NCBI RefSeq assembly: GCF_023973825.1
Contig: NC_090123.1
Span: 1,099,501 to 1,163,500 of the forward strand
Direction: 5' to 3'
Origin: Plasmodium brasilianum
Taxonomy: Eukaryota > Apicomplexa > Aconoidasida > Haemosporida > Plasmodiidae
Length of the DNA: 64,000 nt
A model generated the notes under the pieces. That model was given only the letters and a program-made list of their open reading frames with translations. It did not search any database and was not told where the DNA came from. Shown here one piece after another: positions 52,637-63,148 of this stretch (its first letter is position 1; the number at the start of each line of letters is the position of its first letter). The translations under genes were made by a program, and so were the position numbers.

Positions 52637-53597
52637 ATTTCAAAAAAAATACAAAAAGTAGAATGGAAACTTATGTGTTTGAATTTATTGAAGCGTTCAC
52701 TCATTTAATACTTTATTTAATGAACATTTACTCTTCTGGTTTAAGCAAAAACTTGAAATACTCTATAAATAACAAGCTGAAATGACAAAGTTTATTACAA
52801 GACCATTTATGCCCTAAAATGTATATGTACATACATTTATACATAAATACATATGTATGATGTATATATAAACATAGTTTTTTCTCACTTTTGCAGAGTA
52901 TTTTAAGAAAAAAAGAAAATTCAATACCCTCCTATGGTAAGGAAAAAAAGCAATAAAATGAATAAAAAGTAAAATTCTGAACATTTCCTTGCTATATCAC
53001 GAGAGATGCTTTTGCATTACTTTTATAAAATTCACAAAATATGCAGAAAAATATATGAGTTACATACTTCATACATAAAAGGCACTTAACACGTGACATA
53101 CATATGCTACATAAAATGCACGTAACACAATACACATAATACTTAACACATAAATATACCATGTAAAATATGAAATAAACACCAAGCACGCAAATTTAGC
53201 AAAATTAACAATATGTACAAATGAAAACATTTCTTTTATGAAAAAAGAACAGCCTTGAAAATTGAAACGCTTTTTTTTATCTTTTCATATGTTGTTAAAA
53301 GCTTTAAAAAAATATTTTTTTAAATGTAAAACATTAATATAATACACCTTTAATTTGAATATAGAGTTATGTAAATACATTTTTGACCATTGAAAAATAG
53401 TATATTAAATTACAAAACTGTAAGTAAAATGGAGCATTTTTATTTTTAATGACAGGCATTGCTCAAATAAACAAGTAGAGGAATATATACAACAGGTTGA
53501 AGACAGCTGCTGAAGAGAGATACATATGTATACATGCGTACATGTGTATGAACTTTTACATGTAAATGTAAACGTATATACAAGCAATAAGGAAGCT
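52637..53597. other. AT-rich intergenic stretch
   Basis: No gene recognised. An open minus-strand segment at 52992-53189 has Cys/Tyr/Val-rich composition produced by CACATA-type repeats. Confidence 0.4.
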
Positions 53598-53861
53598 ATG
53601 AAAGATTTACTCAATTTACCCCCTTTTTTTTTTAAGGCACTAATTCCTATAAAAAAATACCTGTTGGATAAAAGCTTATATAAATACAGAATAATTTTAA
53701 AGAATTTGAGAGATGAAGTCATAAAAATATTCACAATTGAGTTTGAGCAATTATACAAAACAAATAGCAAACAACTTAGCTATTCTTCCTTTGAGCAGTT
53801 TGCTTGGGACTTTTTTACGTATCTTGAAATGCAGATGTTTGAAAACTGTGATACGGGTTAG
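53598..53861 (+). CDS. Small helical protein or first exon (unrecognised)
   Basis: Open frame from ATG 53598 to TAG 53861 encodes 87 aa with strongly coding-like, helix-forming sequence: MKDLLNLPPFFFKALIPIKK, LRDEVIKIFTIEFEQLYK, and a Cys-Asp-Thr-Gly end. An acceptor-like AATAAG lies just before the ATG and the stop overlaps a possible donor (ACGG/GTTAGG), so this may be an internal exon joined to the 54248 gene 390 bases downstream. I found no phase-consistent link. No family recognised. Confidence 0.5.
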   Translation: MKDLLNLPPFFFKALIPIKKYLLDKSLYKYRIILKNLRDEVIKIFTIEFEQLYKTNSKQLSYSSFEQFAWDFFTYLEMQMFENCDTG

Positions 53862-54247
53862 GAAATTAATACATGTATATATATATATATATATACATGC
53901 ATACATGTGTACGTTTGCATATACGTGTATTTATGTGATATGCTTTTTCCTCATTGCAACTTTCTGCAATATAATTTTTACATATTTACATATTTTAAAA
54001 TTTTTTTTTATCCTTCCAATATTTGATATGAATATATTGAAGTTTTACGATATAATTAAAAAAAAAAAAAAAAAAAACGAGGTCACTTTTATATGCCTTT
54101 CAAAAAGCTTAAAGAGAATTAGTTTTAATATTCATTTTCATACACATGTATATGATATATACACAAATACATACATCCATGAAAGTAGCGTTAAAATGAT
54201 GGCTATATATGTATGAAATTACAAAAAAAAAAAAATAATAATAAAAA

Positions 54248-54835
54248 ATGGAAATATATATTATTTTTATTACACATGAAGAAAAGACGTTTGAGATTTC
54301 CTTTGATTTACTGAAAGACCATGAGGAAAACCCCTCCATTCATGAGAGCTTAAAAGATGATTGGGAAATAATTTCATATGATAGTAAGGATTGATATAAA
54401 TGTACATGTCCATAAGCGTATAAAATGTAAAGTATATGTATGTTTGTATGTGTGTTTGCCTCAACTGGTAATTAGCCTTTCATTTATACCTTAACCAGAC
54501 CTAGAAATGTACAAAAAGAAGATTTTAAAAAGTATGAATATTTTTGATAATAATAAGGCCAGCTCTATATGTCAGGTAAATGAATATTTATGCATAAATG
54601 AATATATGTGATCTCGAACCGAGATCCTTGCACGTATAGACCTTTCCATGTATTTATTTGCACGTGCGTCTTTGCATATACTTCTTTGCATTTACCCCTT
54701 ACTATTTACTCCCTTTTTTTTTTTTTTTTTTTTTTTGGACAATTGCGCTATTTAAGATATACGTCGAAAGCCGAAAAGACACGTGTTAAGAAGTGCATTG
54801 AGCTAAGTGTTGCTCGTATTTTTAAGAATATTTAA
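54248..54835 (+). CDS. Small spliced gene (unrecognised), last splice site irregular
   Basis: Exons 54248-54383 and 54499-54575 join in phase 1: MEIYIIFITHEEKTFEISFD, then LLKDHEENPSIHESLKDDWE, IISYDNLEMYKKKILK and so on to ICQ before a CAG/GTAAAT donor. A third coding-like segment, 54737-54835, reads GQLRYLRYTSKAEKTRVKKC and ends ARIFKNI-stop. It is exactly in phase with exon 2 if the splice falls at the end of the poly-T tract, yet no AG is present there. The only AG nearby (TATTTAAG at 54756) changes frame and ends after ten residues. The segment's 3' end overlaps the convergent neighbour by 14 bases. Total would be about 103 aa. Family unknown. Confidence 0.5.
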
Positions 54836-55115
54836 AAAGTTCTAAGGATATCCACGTAAAGTATTTATATAAAATATAAACAGGAATTGAGCCAACAGTT
54901 ACGATGTAATAATAGGATGCGTAAGGATGCATATTTAAAAAAAAAAACAAAGATGAAAAAATAATTGTTGTGATGGATAAGATGATTAAACATATTCCAT
55001 AAAATGCGTTTATTGATTGGTCAAAATATATTTCACCTTCATGTGATAATATAATTCTTCGCTCGAACAAAATTTTGAAGTTTCTTTTTATATCCTGATT
55101 TTTTTTCACCGCCAT
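54822..55115 (-). CDS. Small two-span membrane protein (unrecognised)
   Basis: 97-aa single-exon frame starting MAVKKNQDIKRNFKILFERR. A basic N-terminal segment and a short FERRIILSHEGEIYF stretch are followed by two hydrophobic helices (~38-60 and ~69-86) and a short tail. The size and hairpin topology resemble small ER or mitochondrial membrane-complex subunits, but I cannot place it. The start codon follows a TTATTG/TAATTA triplet-rich leader at 55110-55210. It is convergent with the plus-strand gene at 54248 and overlaps its last exon if that exon is real. Confidence 0.6.
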   Translation of the reverse strand: MAVKKNQDIKRNFKILFERRIILSHEGEIYFDQSINAFYGICLIILSITTIIFSSLFFFLNMHPYASYYYIVTVGSIPVYILYKYFTWISLELFKYS

Positions 55116-55849
55116 TATTATTATTGTAGTAATTATTATAATAATTGTAGTAACTATCGTTATTGTTATTATTACTAATATTATAATAACTGTTGTTACT
55201 ATTACAATTTAATATCTTAAAAAATGGGCTTTTCTCTTTTGAACATTCCAGTAATTTTTAATATTCATCTGTACGGACGTCATTTAAATAAGTCTTTTTC
55301 AAATAGCGTATATATGTTTTCGCGCTTTTCTTTTTTCTGCATTTTAAGAAATAAAAAAAAAAATAAATAAAGTAAAATAAAATAAAATTTATATTATGAT
55401 GAACAACTTCCATTACGTGTAATTACACTTAACTACATAAATCCACTTATTTTAATCATTCATCATTTACGAAATTGTTGAAAATGAAGAAGTTTCTCAT
55501 GATAAAGCGAACTTCTTTTTCTCTTTTTATGCACATATATATATATATATACACTTGCATACATATATGATAGCCTAAATTATATGTTTAATATCAGCAA
55601 GACTTTTAAGAACTCATATTTTATAGCCGATAAAATTATTCAATGAAATATATTTTCATTATGATAATCTACGCTGATTCAACAAATTTTGTAATTCCCT
55701 CTGTACGTATGGGAAACATTCAAAAAAGGGAGATAAATGTGTGTAAATTAAAAATTTCGCACTTGGTAGTTTGTGCTGATGAAGAAACTTTTCCCTTATT
55801 AGCTCTTTTTTTTTGTTTTTGTTTTTGTTTGTTTGTTCGTTTTCTTTTT
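55116..55849. other. Intergenic region with triplet-rich tract
   Basis: 55116-55205 is a degenerate TTA/TTG/TAG trinucleotide tract upstream of the two-span protein gene. A plus-strand frame at 55643-55906 (MKYIFIMIIYADSTNFVIPS) is partly coding-like, but it has no downstream partner and overlaps the CFAP100-like gene's end, so I do not call it. Confidence 0.4.
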
Positions 55850-58800
55850 TTATTCACTCATCAGTTTAACAATTTTTCCACTTACATCCTTAAGGTTAAT
55901 GGCTGAATTTTTATTGTTGACTTTCTTATTCTTCAGCTGCTTATTTTGATTGTTGCCTTTCCTATCTAGGTTAATTTCAAACCGCATTTGTTTTCTTCTT
56001 TCTTGTTCCCTTTCCCTTTGATATTCATACACGAGTTGGCTATTTTCCTCTTCAAAAAAAAAGTAATTTCAAAAGCGTGCAGTAAAGTGGTAAAGTGGTG
56101 AATTAACGAAACGATGATATAATGAAAATGCTTCGCCCATCGGTGTTCAATTAAAAAAAAAGAAAAAGAGATTGAAAGAGAGTACTCCTTAAATGAATAC
56201 AATTTTTTGTTATTTACGAAAAACAACGAAATAATATAAAAATAAACGCATTCGGATGAAAGTATATGAAAGTACAAGAAGGCAGGAAATGATTTTTTAA
56301 TAAAATGAAAAATTTATGTCAGAAAAAGGGGACTTGAAAAAAAACAAAAAAGTCATACATAACAAGCTTTTTAGAAGAGATAGCACGTTATATGTACTAA
56401 CAAAACACATAACACCCCATATATTTTCGCGCGTTCAACATATGTATATATATATATATATATATGTATGCGTGTGTGTACGTTTGTATGCTTCTCTTTC
56501 CCTACCGGTGTATTTTGTTAGAGCGGTAAAGTACGAATAAATTTTATTTTCAAGAATTTGCAGCTTTTTCATTATTTCATTTGTATTGATATCATAAGAA
56601 AACTGTGTACAAATATAATCTATTTTGTTGTTAATATTTGTAAATGATATCTGGTCTTGATTATTTTTAATAATATTTTCATATTCTGAAATTTTTTCAT
56701 TATGTTCTTTAATGAATGTGTTAACTTGTTTAATTTTTATGTCTATTTCCTTATTTTTTATTTGCATATTTTTCTTTTTATCTTCATATTTTTTTTCATA
56801 TTCTTCTAATTCATATTCAGCATTTTGTGTATCATCAATAAGTTGTAAATGTTGCTCTTCCAACATATTAAAATTGTCGATTAATAACTGGGAGTTTTTA
56901 ATGTACTTTTCCATATTTTTTGAAAAATGATCTTCTTCTTTTTTTTGCTCTTTTATTTCTTCCCCCTGTTCCTCCTTTTTTTTCGCTTTTTTCTTATTCA
57001 ATGCATTTTCGTCTGACGTATCGCTATTAGCTAGTTTGTTCAAGAAATTTTTATATTTGTCTAGTTCTTTTATTTTTTCATCTTTTTTTTCAAATTCAAC
57101 ATTAAGTTTACTAATTTCTATGTTCAGCAGTTGGACTTGATTTTTTTTTTTCTTCTTCTTTGAGCTTATCTCTTCGAATTTCTGCGTCCGGTTATGTAGT
57201 TAAGGGGGAAAAGCACAAACGGGGGAAATTAGCGAAAATTAGTGACAATAAGGGGAAATATTTATTTTATGATTTTTTCAAAATTAAAAAAATAAAATAA
57301 AAATAGCTCTTTATCAAGTATTGATAATTTGGTTATATGCACGTGTACGTAGTATATGTGCATGTATGCAAACGTGTAACACCGACTAGCTACATTTAAG
57401 CAACGCTCATAAGTGAGGAAGCATTTTCATGTGGAAGAAAATAATACACAAACGACCTCCAAAGGGATACCTTTTTTTTTTTTTTTTTTTCAGAATGCAA
57501 AGTGGAAAAATGAGAAAGTTTGTGAGGTGCACATGTATATTCATACATATGCATGGACATACATAAACATGTTATAAAAACACAAGAACATCCATAAATA
57601 CAATATGTAAGCATATGCACACTTATGAAAACAATATGAAAACAGATAAACACTAATGAACACACTTGGTTGTTCACTTGTACGTGTCCATCAGTGCGCA
57701 TACCTTAATGAGCTCCTCCGTTTTTTTGAAATTTTCTACTAAGGACTCTTGAAGTTTAGCTGCCTCTTTGTTTATATTTTTGCTCATATTGTTTATTATA
57801 TTTTCCTTTTTACTTGTATAATTATAAATATCATCAAGCCTTGTTTTTTTTTTATACATCAAAGTCCTTGCAATGAATATTTCTTTTTCTAGATTAATGA
57901 AATCTCGTATATTACTAGTATTTTTTTTCCTCCATCTCTCATTTGGTAGAATGTTTTTGTCTTTATTACGTTTGTCATTATTACTTTTGTTTTTGCTATT
58001 TATGTTTTTAAAAATTTTTCTATTATATTCGCTTGAACTTGTTTTATGATCTGGTGTTCCTATTCTAATTTCTACTAAATTTTTTTTGCTTATCTTTTTT
58101 TCCTCTAACTTTTTTTTTATTACCTCTATATCTTTGTCTTCGTGGAGTTTTAGAAGCTCCTTGATGTTATCGCTGAGTTGGTTTTTGTTTTTTCTTTTTT
58201 TTGTTGAAACGTATTAGAAGGAAGGGGTGCATATATATAATTAAGCATACAAAAGTAAATTCATGAACATGTTTACCAGGTAAAAAAAAGAACTGCATAC
58301 ATACTCACACACGAGCTCATACGTACATACATTCACACATGTATCACCATGTACAACTATATATATATGTGTATGTATATGTAAGTAGCTGTGAAGGAGC
58401 AAATGGTATGCAATAAACAGGAGCATAAGAAAAAAAAAGCATGCACAAGTGCAGCTATTTTTCATTTTAATAATACTTTGTGCAAGAATTATTCTCCGAG
58501 CTCTTATAAGATGGAATAATTAAACTTGTATACTTATAGTAAGGGGCTTCTATGGGCTGCTCTTCCGAGCTTTTTAATTTATCACCTGTAATATGAAAGT
58601 AAAGAAGACAGAAAAGCGATATATCTCATATGCCTTCCAGTTTTCGTATTTACATATGTAACACACGCAATTTTTTATTTTTTATTTTATTTTTTTTTTT
58701 TTTTTTCTTTTGTAACAGTTCTCCCCCGCTAATAGTCGTTCCTTGTCTATTATCTTGGGAAAAAACAATAAAAGTAAAGGGAATAAAATGAGGAATAAAA

Positions 58801-59303
58801 TGAAGAATAAAATGAAGAATAAAATGAGGAATAAAATGAGGAATAAAATGAAGAATAAAATGAAGAATAAAATGAGGAATAAAATGAAGAATAAAATGAG
58901 GAATAAAATGAGGCATAATATGAGGAATAATATGAGGTATAATAGAAGGAATAATGATGATGATGGGGTGGCTAAAAGGGAGGTGAATAGGAAGGAGAAT
59001 GGGAAGGTGTAGGAGCATTATCAGGTGGCATACAACTTATCATGCGCAACCTATTAAGCATACCCGTCTCCTAGATTCCTCAATGATTGTTTCTAAATTC
59101 TACACCAAAAAGGAAGCGTTAATATTATGTAGAGTTTATTTTAAAAGGGAATGTCAACATTTTTGTTCTTTTATATATTTTCTCTTTTTTATTTTTAATT
59201 TTTTTTTTTTTTTTTATTTTGTTTTATTTTGTTATATATTTTTTTTTTTTTTATGAATAAGCGGTTAAGTAATACTCACATTGTAGAAGTCTTCCTCACT
59301 CAT
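55850..59303 (-). CDS. Coiled-coil axonemal protein, CFAP100/CCDC37-like (DUF4200), seven exons
   Basis: Exons 59280-59303, 59064-59099, 58717-58753, 58477-58585, 57704-58193, 56506-57181 and 55850-56049; all junctions are GT-AG and phases agree, giving 523 aa. It starts MSEEDFYN. After a charged head, residues ~190-310 match the DUF4200 pattern: FINLEKEIFIARTLMYKKKT, KLQESLVENFKKTEELIKKF, and the closing ELDKYKNFLNKL, which parallels the Tyr-Lys-x-Phe-Leu-x-x-Leu end of CCDC37/CFAP100 proteins. Long coiled coils continue to ~455; the tail is basic. CFAP100 with CFAP73 forms the MIA complex that tethers inner dynein arms. Here it would serve the male gamete axoneme, in line with the dynein gene and the HAP2-like gene nearby. 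Assignment to CFAP100 versus a related DUF4200 protein is inference. Confidence 0.75.
58780..58955. repeat. 12-bp minisatellite within an intron of the CFAP100-like gene
   Basis: About fourteen units of AATAAAATGARG lie in the intron between exons 2 and 3 (58754-59063). Because 12 is divisible by 3, frames stay open on both strands (Met-Arg-Asn-Lys / Met-Lys-Asn-Lys on plus, Pro-His-Phe-Ile on minus). Confidence 0.85.
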
Positions 59304-60499
59304 CCTGCCATATGGTTTGGAGACTTTTCAGATTTAGCAGCAATGAGAGGAAGAGGAACATATTCCAGCATATACATACATATACATATATATACACATA
59401 TGCATGTATATATACATACAAACGTGCGTGTGACCCAGAGCCTTTTACTAGGGCATGAAGTGCATCAGGCGGAAAACCCAAACTCAAATGTAGTTGAAAG
59501 ATATGTTATTCACTTCCCACTTTTTCCTTTGCTTATTTTCCCCTTTCGGGAGGAACTAAGATCCCTAATATTTAGTAGGATACATTTCAAAAAATAAAAT
59601 GAAAAAAGAAAATAAATTTATCCCCTTATCATAAAACAAGAATTAAATAGCAAAATAAAAGAAGAAAGTTAAAATAAACATCATAGAAGTTAAAAAGGAA
59701 AATAGAGTATTATCAGATAAGAGCTTACTATAAAAATTCCTTCAAAAAATGCAAATTTAAAGTAGAGGTGGGGGAGGCGCAAAAAATAAAAAAAAAAAAG
59801 ACAGAGAAAGGAAATAAATATATAAATAAATGCATAAATACATACGCATAGATATATAATGCATAGTTCACTCTCCCTATTGATACTCATAAAATTACAG
59901 AGACACATGAAAAAAGTGCCTATCTTGTGTTCCTCAGAAAAAAAAAAAAAAAAAAAAAAAATTTCATTCATTACGCAAAGTAAAGTTATTACTACTGAGA
60001 TATAAGGGCAACAACTAAGAACATAAAACGCAAATGCTTAAATACGGGCACAAATAAATATTCATTAGAGCAATATTATATTTATATATATATATATATA
60101 TATACGTACACACACACGTACTCGTGGGGCACTAAAGGGAATAAATACATAAAAAGCAATATTCGCATTTATATAAGATGAAAAAAAAAAATGCTCTCGG
60201 ACTCACGAAAGGAGTGACAAAAAACAGTGCAGTAGATTTATATATAATATTATAAAACTTCCCTCAATTTTGCCATAAAAAGAAGGGGAAGCGAATGGAC
60301 AACTTTGGAAATTGAGGGGGAGGAAAACATGTAATAAGAAAGTGCAAATACAAGGGGGGAACTACCATACACAAGCAAATACATGTGTACATATATAAAC
60401 ATGTATGCATGCACATTCTTATTTATATGCCTTGCGTACGCCCAAAGAAGCAGCCCTAATTTTTTCTAAAGGTACAGGCATACAAGCATATATAAATAC

Positions 60500-60533
<34 letters not shown>

Positions 60534-60616
60534 CAAACGCAGCCTCTCACATATATATACACACTCGTGCATGCGTGCGTATGAATCGAGGCTCCAAGAG
60601 CAGGGCAGCTTAAATA
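59304..60616. promoter_or_regulatory. 1.3-kb divergent promoter region between CFAP100-like and HAP2-like genes
   Basis: The two start codons face away from each other. The region contains A tracts (59938-59960), (TA)n runs (60080-60104 and 60502-60532) and no convincing exon. Shared control in male gametocytes is an inference from the presumed functions; no motif was identified. Confidence 0.5.
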
Positions 60617-62854
60617 ATGACTTCAAATACCCCAAAATATAATAAGGGTCTAAAGAAGGAGGAAGCACCTCCGTACGGGGAAGTTTTAGTAAAGTGTGCG
60701 GAAGATGAGAACTGCGACTACCAAACTAAGATAAAAGTAAACATAGGAAATAACCAGAGGATATTATTGCTTATACGGCATTATAAAGAAGAGTATTATT
60801 TAATAATACATCAACATAAATTAATAGTAGCTTATCCAATGTATTATACTGGAATAGCTCCTGAAAAATCGATATATAGCTATAAAGGTTTTTATGAAAG
60901 AGGAGATGATGACTTTGATAAACAGAATAAAAGAGGACATGATAGATGCATGAAATATGAAATGAATCTTCATGAAAGGTCAAGTATTCCTGTCTTCAAA
61001 GGGTTTAATGATAAGTCTTTTTCTATGTGTTGTTCCTGTTTCGATATTCCTTTTGCATATGAAAATATTAATACTGTATATCCGGATTTCCCTAAAGATA
61101 TGCGTTTAGAATGTCCTACAGATAACAGGTGGAATAGGAAATTATTTAAAGAAAGACTAGTGTCTATTAAGAGAAGTGTTCGTCATTTACTACCATTCTA
61201 TGCAATATTTCGTTTTAAAAAGGAAGTAAAATTATATCTTATTTTTAATATTACAATTATAAAAAAGGAAAAAAGTTTTTCCGACTACTATAATTTATAT
61301 GAAGAAAAAACAAATTTAACTGCAACAAGTTATAGATATGTATTAGATGAGTTAACCAATTTTATGAACATATATGATAACAACAAGATAGTTAGTATAT
61401 CTTATTCTTCATCCGCCTTTGATGATATTATTATTCCTAAATTTTATAATAATTATTTATTATACCCATTTTATCCTGAAGAATTGTATAATATTAAATA
61501 TGACACGTTAGATTATGGATGCTCATACAACATAGCTGATAAATTTGAATGTATAGAAAGTGATGAAAGTAGGTGTACATATACTGAATCTAACTGCTTA
61601 AAGAAAACTATACTAATACCAAGACACTATATTTCACAGAGTAGTGAAGAAGTTTGTGGGATCATAGGTTCTAATCTTAATTCAAGTGAGAAGGAACAAC
61701 ACTGTGTTGCTAAACATGAATGTATTCAAAATACAGTAGAATCATATTTAAATAAAGCAAAAGAATTTACAAAAGGAAATGAAGATATAGTCACAAAATT
61801 ACCAGTAATAAATGGAAAATATCCTCATTATATTTTTCAAAAAAAAGATTATAATAAACAGAATGCTGATAAAAGAACTGTTGATTATTTCACAGATACT
61901 AATATCCATCATTATGTTGCTTATGAGTATTATAAGGAAGACCGCACGGAATTTATTATAAACTTAAGAAACAAAAAGAAGCAAAACCTGGCTATGAGGG
62001 ATTCCTTTGCCCCAATGGCCTATGGACAGGCCAATCCCCCTACCCAAAACCACACGGGGATGGGAGGAAGGAGCAGTGTAAGTGATGTAAAAGGCATAAA
62101 CGACATACGCAGCATGCGCAGTAATAACCCTGGCAGTAGTGAACTGCGCTACAGAGTGCAAGGGGGAGAAGCGCCTGAAGGGGAAGAGGACAGGAATGCG
62201 TATGACAGCATCATCTTTTACATGGAAACGCTGAATGAGTTAAGAATAATCAACATTTTATACTCAGATGTATGTGATAAAGTAAATGAAGACAAATGTG
62301 GAGTCCTCGTGCACGTATGGAACCCATCGAAGGAAGCTGTTAAAGCAAGACTAAAATTACAATGTAATATAAAATCCGAGGGAAAATATACGAGTGAAAA
62401 AAATTTAGTATATGATGAAGGGGTATATCAATTTTTGTTTTTTTTTCAAGTACCTATAGAAACCTTTAAACTTTTTAAAAATTGTAATGTTTATGCTTAT
62501 GGTGCTTTTAAGTTATATGATGTACAGACATATGTTGAACATAAAAAAGGATTTATTAGAAATCTTTTTTATCATAAAACTAAAAATATTAGTAGTATGA
62601 AATTATACTCTGATGGGATAAGGAGATTCATTTGTTGTTCAGAACATACGGAAATTTGCAAAATTAAGAATATTCCTCATTGTACTGTTGACGAAACTTT
62701 AAACTTGTTAAATGTTTTCTTCTTTATCTTATTTCTAATATTTGTTGTTATTGTCTTTCTCACTGGAAATAATAACAAAAGAAATAGAATATCCAGTCAG
62801 GTTAATGCTGGAAGTAGCCAAAACTCCTCCGTAGATGATGACAAGGATAGCTGA
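60617..62854 (+). CDS. HAP2p: HAP2/GCS1-family gamete fusogen paralogue
   Basis: 745-aa single-exon frame ending in a membrane span (~693-713, NVFFFILFLIFVVIVFL) and a short basic cytoplasmic tail, with a Cys-rich ectodomain. The segment from Cys347 (VCGIIGSNL), through HCVAKHECIQNTVESYL, to the GKYPHYIF region follows the HAP2-GCS1 core pattern (Cys-Gly-x-x-Gly, then Cys-x(n)-Cys-Leu/Ile-Gln/x-Asn). A later part (CGVLVHVWNPSKEAVKARLK, then LQCNI and a Cys near the membrane) looks like HAP2 domain III. The canonical HAP2 maps elsewhere on P. falciparum chromosome 10, and a second family member, HAP2p, needed for gamete fusion, has been reported; synteny and divergence point to that one. The frame begins MTSNTPKYNKGLKK with no signal peptide, so a 5' exon may be missing. 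An insert at ~465-530 is Gly/Ser/Arg-rich. Confidence 0.7.
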   Translation: MTSNTPKYNKGLKKEEAPPYGEVLVKCAEDENCDYQTKIKVNIGNNQRILLLIRHYKEEYYLIIHQHKLIVAYPMYYTGIAPEKSIYSYKGFYERGDDDFDKQNKRGHDRCMKYEMNLHERSSIPVFKGFNDKSFSMCCSCFDIPFAYENINTVYPDFPKDMRLECPTDNRWNRKLFKERLVSIKRSVRHLLPFYAIFRFKKEVKLYLIFNITIIKKEKSFSDYYNLYEEKTNLTATSYRYVLDELTNFMNIYDNNKIVSISYSSSAFDDIIIPKFYNNYLLYPFYPEELYNIKYDTLDYGCSYNIADKFECIESDESRCTYTESNCLKKTILIPRHYISQSSEEVCGIIGSNLNSSEKEQHCVAKHECIQNTVESYLNKAKEFTKGNEDIVTKLPVINGKYPHYIFQKKDYNKQNADKRTVDYFTDTNIHHYVAYEYYKEDRTEFIINLRNKKKQNLAMRDSFAPMAYGQANPPTQNHTGMGGRSSVSDVKGINDIRSMRSNNPGSSELRYRVQGGEAPEGEEDRNAYDSIIFYMETLNELRIINILYSDVCDKVNEDKCGVLVHVWNPSKEAVKARLKLQCNIKSEGKYTSEKNLVYDEGVYQFLFFFQVPIETFKLFKNCNVYAYGAFKLYDVQTYVEHKKGFIRNLFYHKTKNISSMKLYSDGIRRFICCSEHTEICKIKNIPHCTVDETLNLLNVFFFILFLIFVVIVFLTGNNNKRNRISSQVNAGSSQNSSVDDDKDS

Positions 62855-62928
62855 TATGCGGTTAGCACCTATACTTCTGGGAATAAGAAGTGATATTATA
62901 TATTGTAAATATAATTATTTATATAAAA

Positions 62929-63112
62929 ATGGATTACCCTCACGTACAAACAACTGCACACTACTTGCGCGAAGACACCCTATTCGACCGCTATATCAAT
63001 ATAGGTAAACTTTATTCAGATAGTTATACATGCATATTTTACTTATTTGTGGAAATAGAAATCACTTAGAGGGGTGAAAAAGAGAACCTACAACACAGTG
63101 CTCATGAGGGAA

Positions 63113-63148
<36 letters not shown>

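Noticed and set aside
55643..55906. 87-aa plus-strand frame starting MKYIFIMIIYADSTNF
   Set aside because: Some coding-like sequence, but it ends in a poly-Phe stretch, overlaps the CFAP100-like gene's last exon and has no splice partner.
58650..59018. 122-aa Pro-His-Phe-Ile repeat protein on minus and 89-aa Met-Lys-Asn repeat on plus
   Set aside because: Both come from the 12-bp intronic minisatellite; splice phases show that this DNA is an intron.
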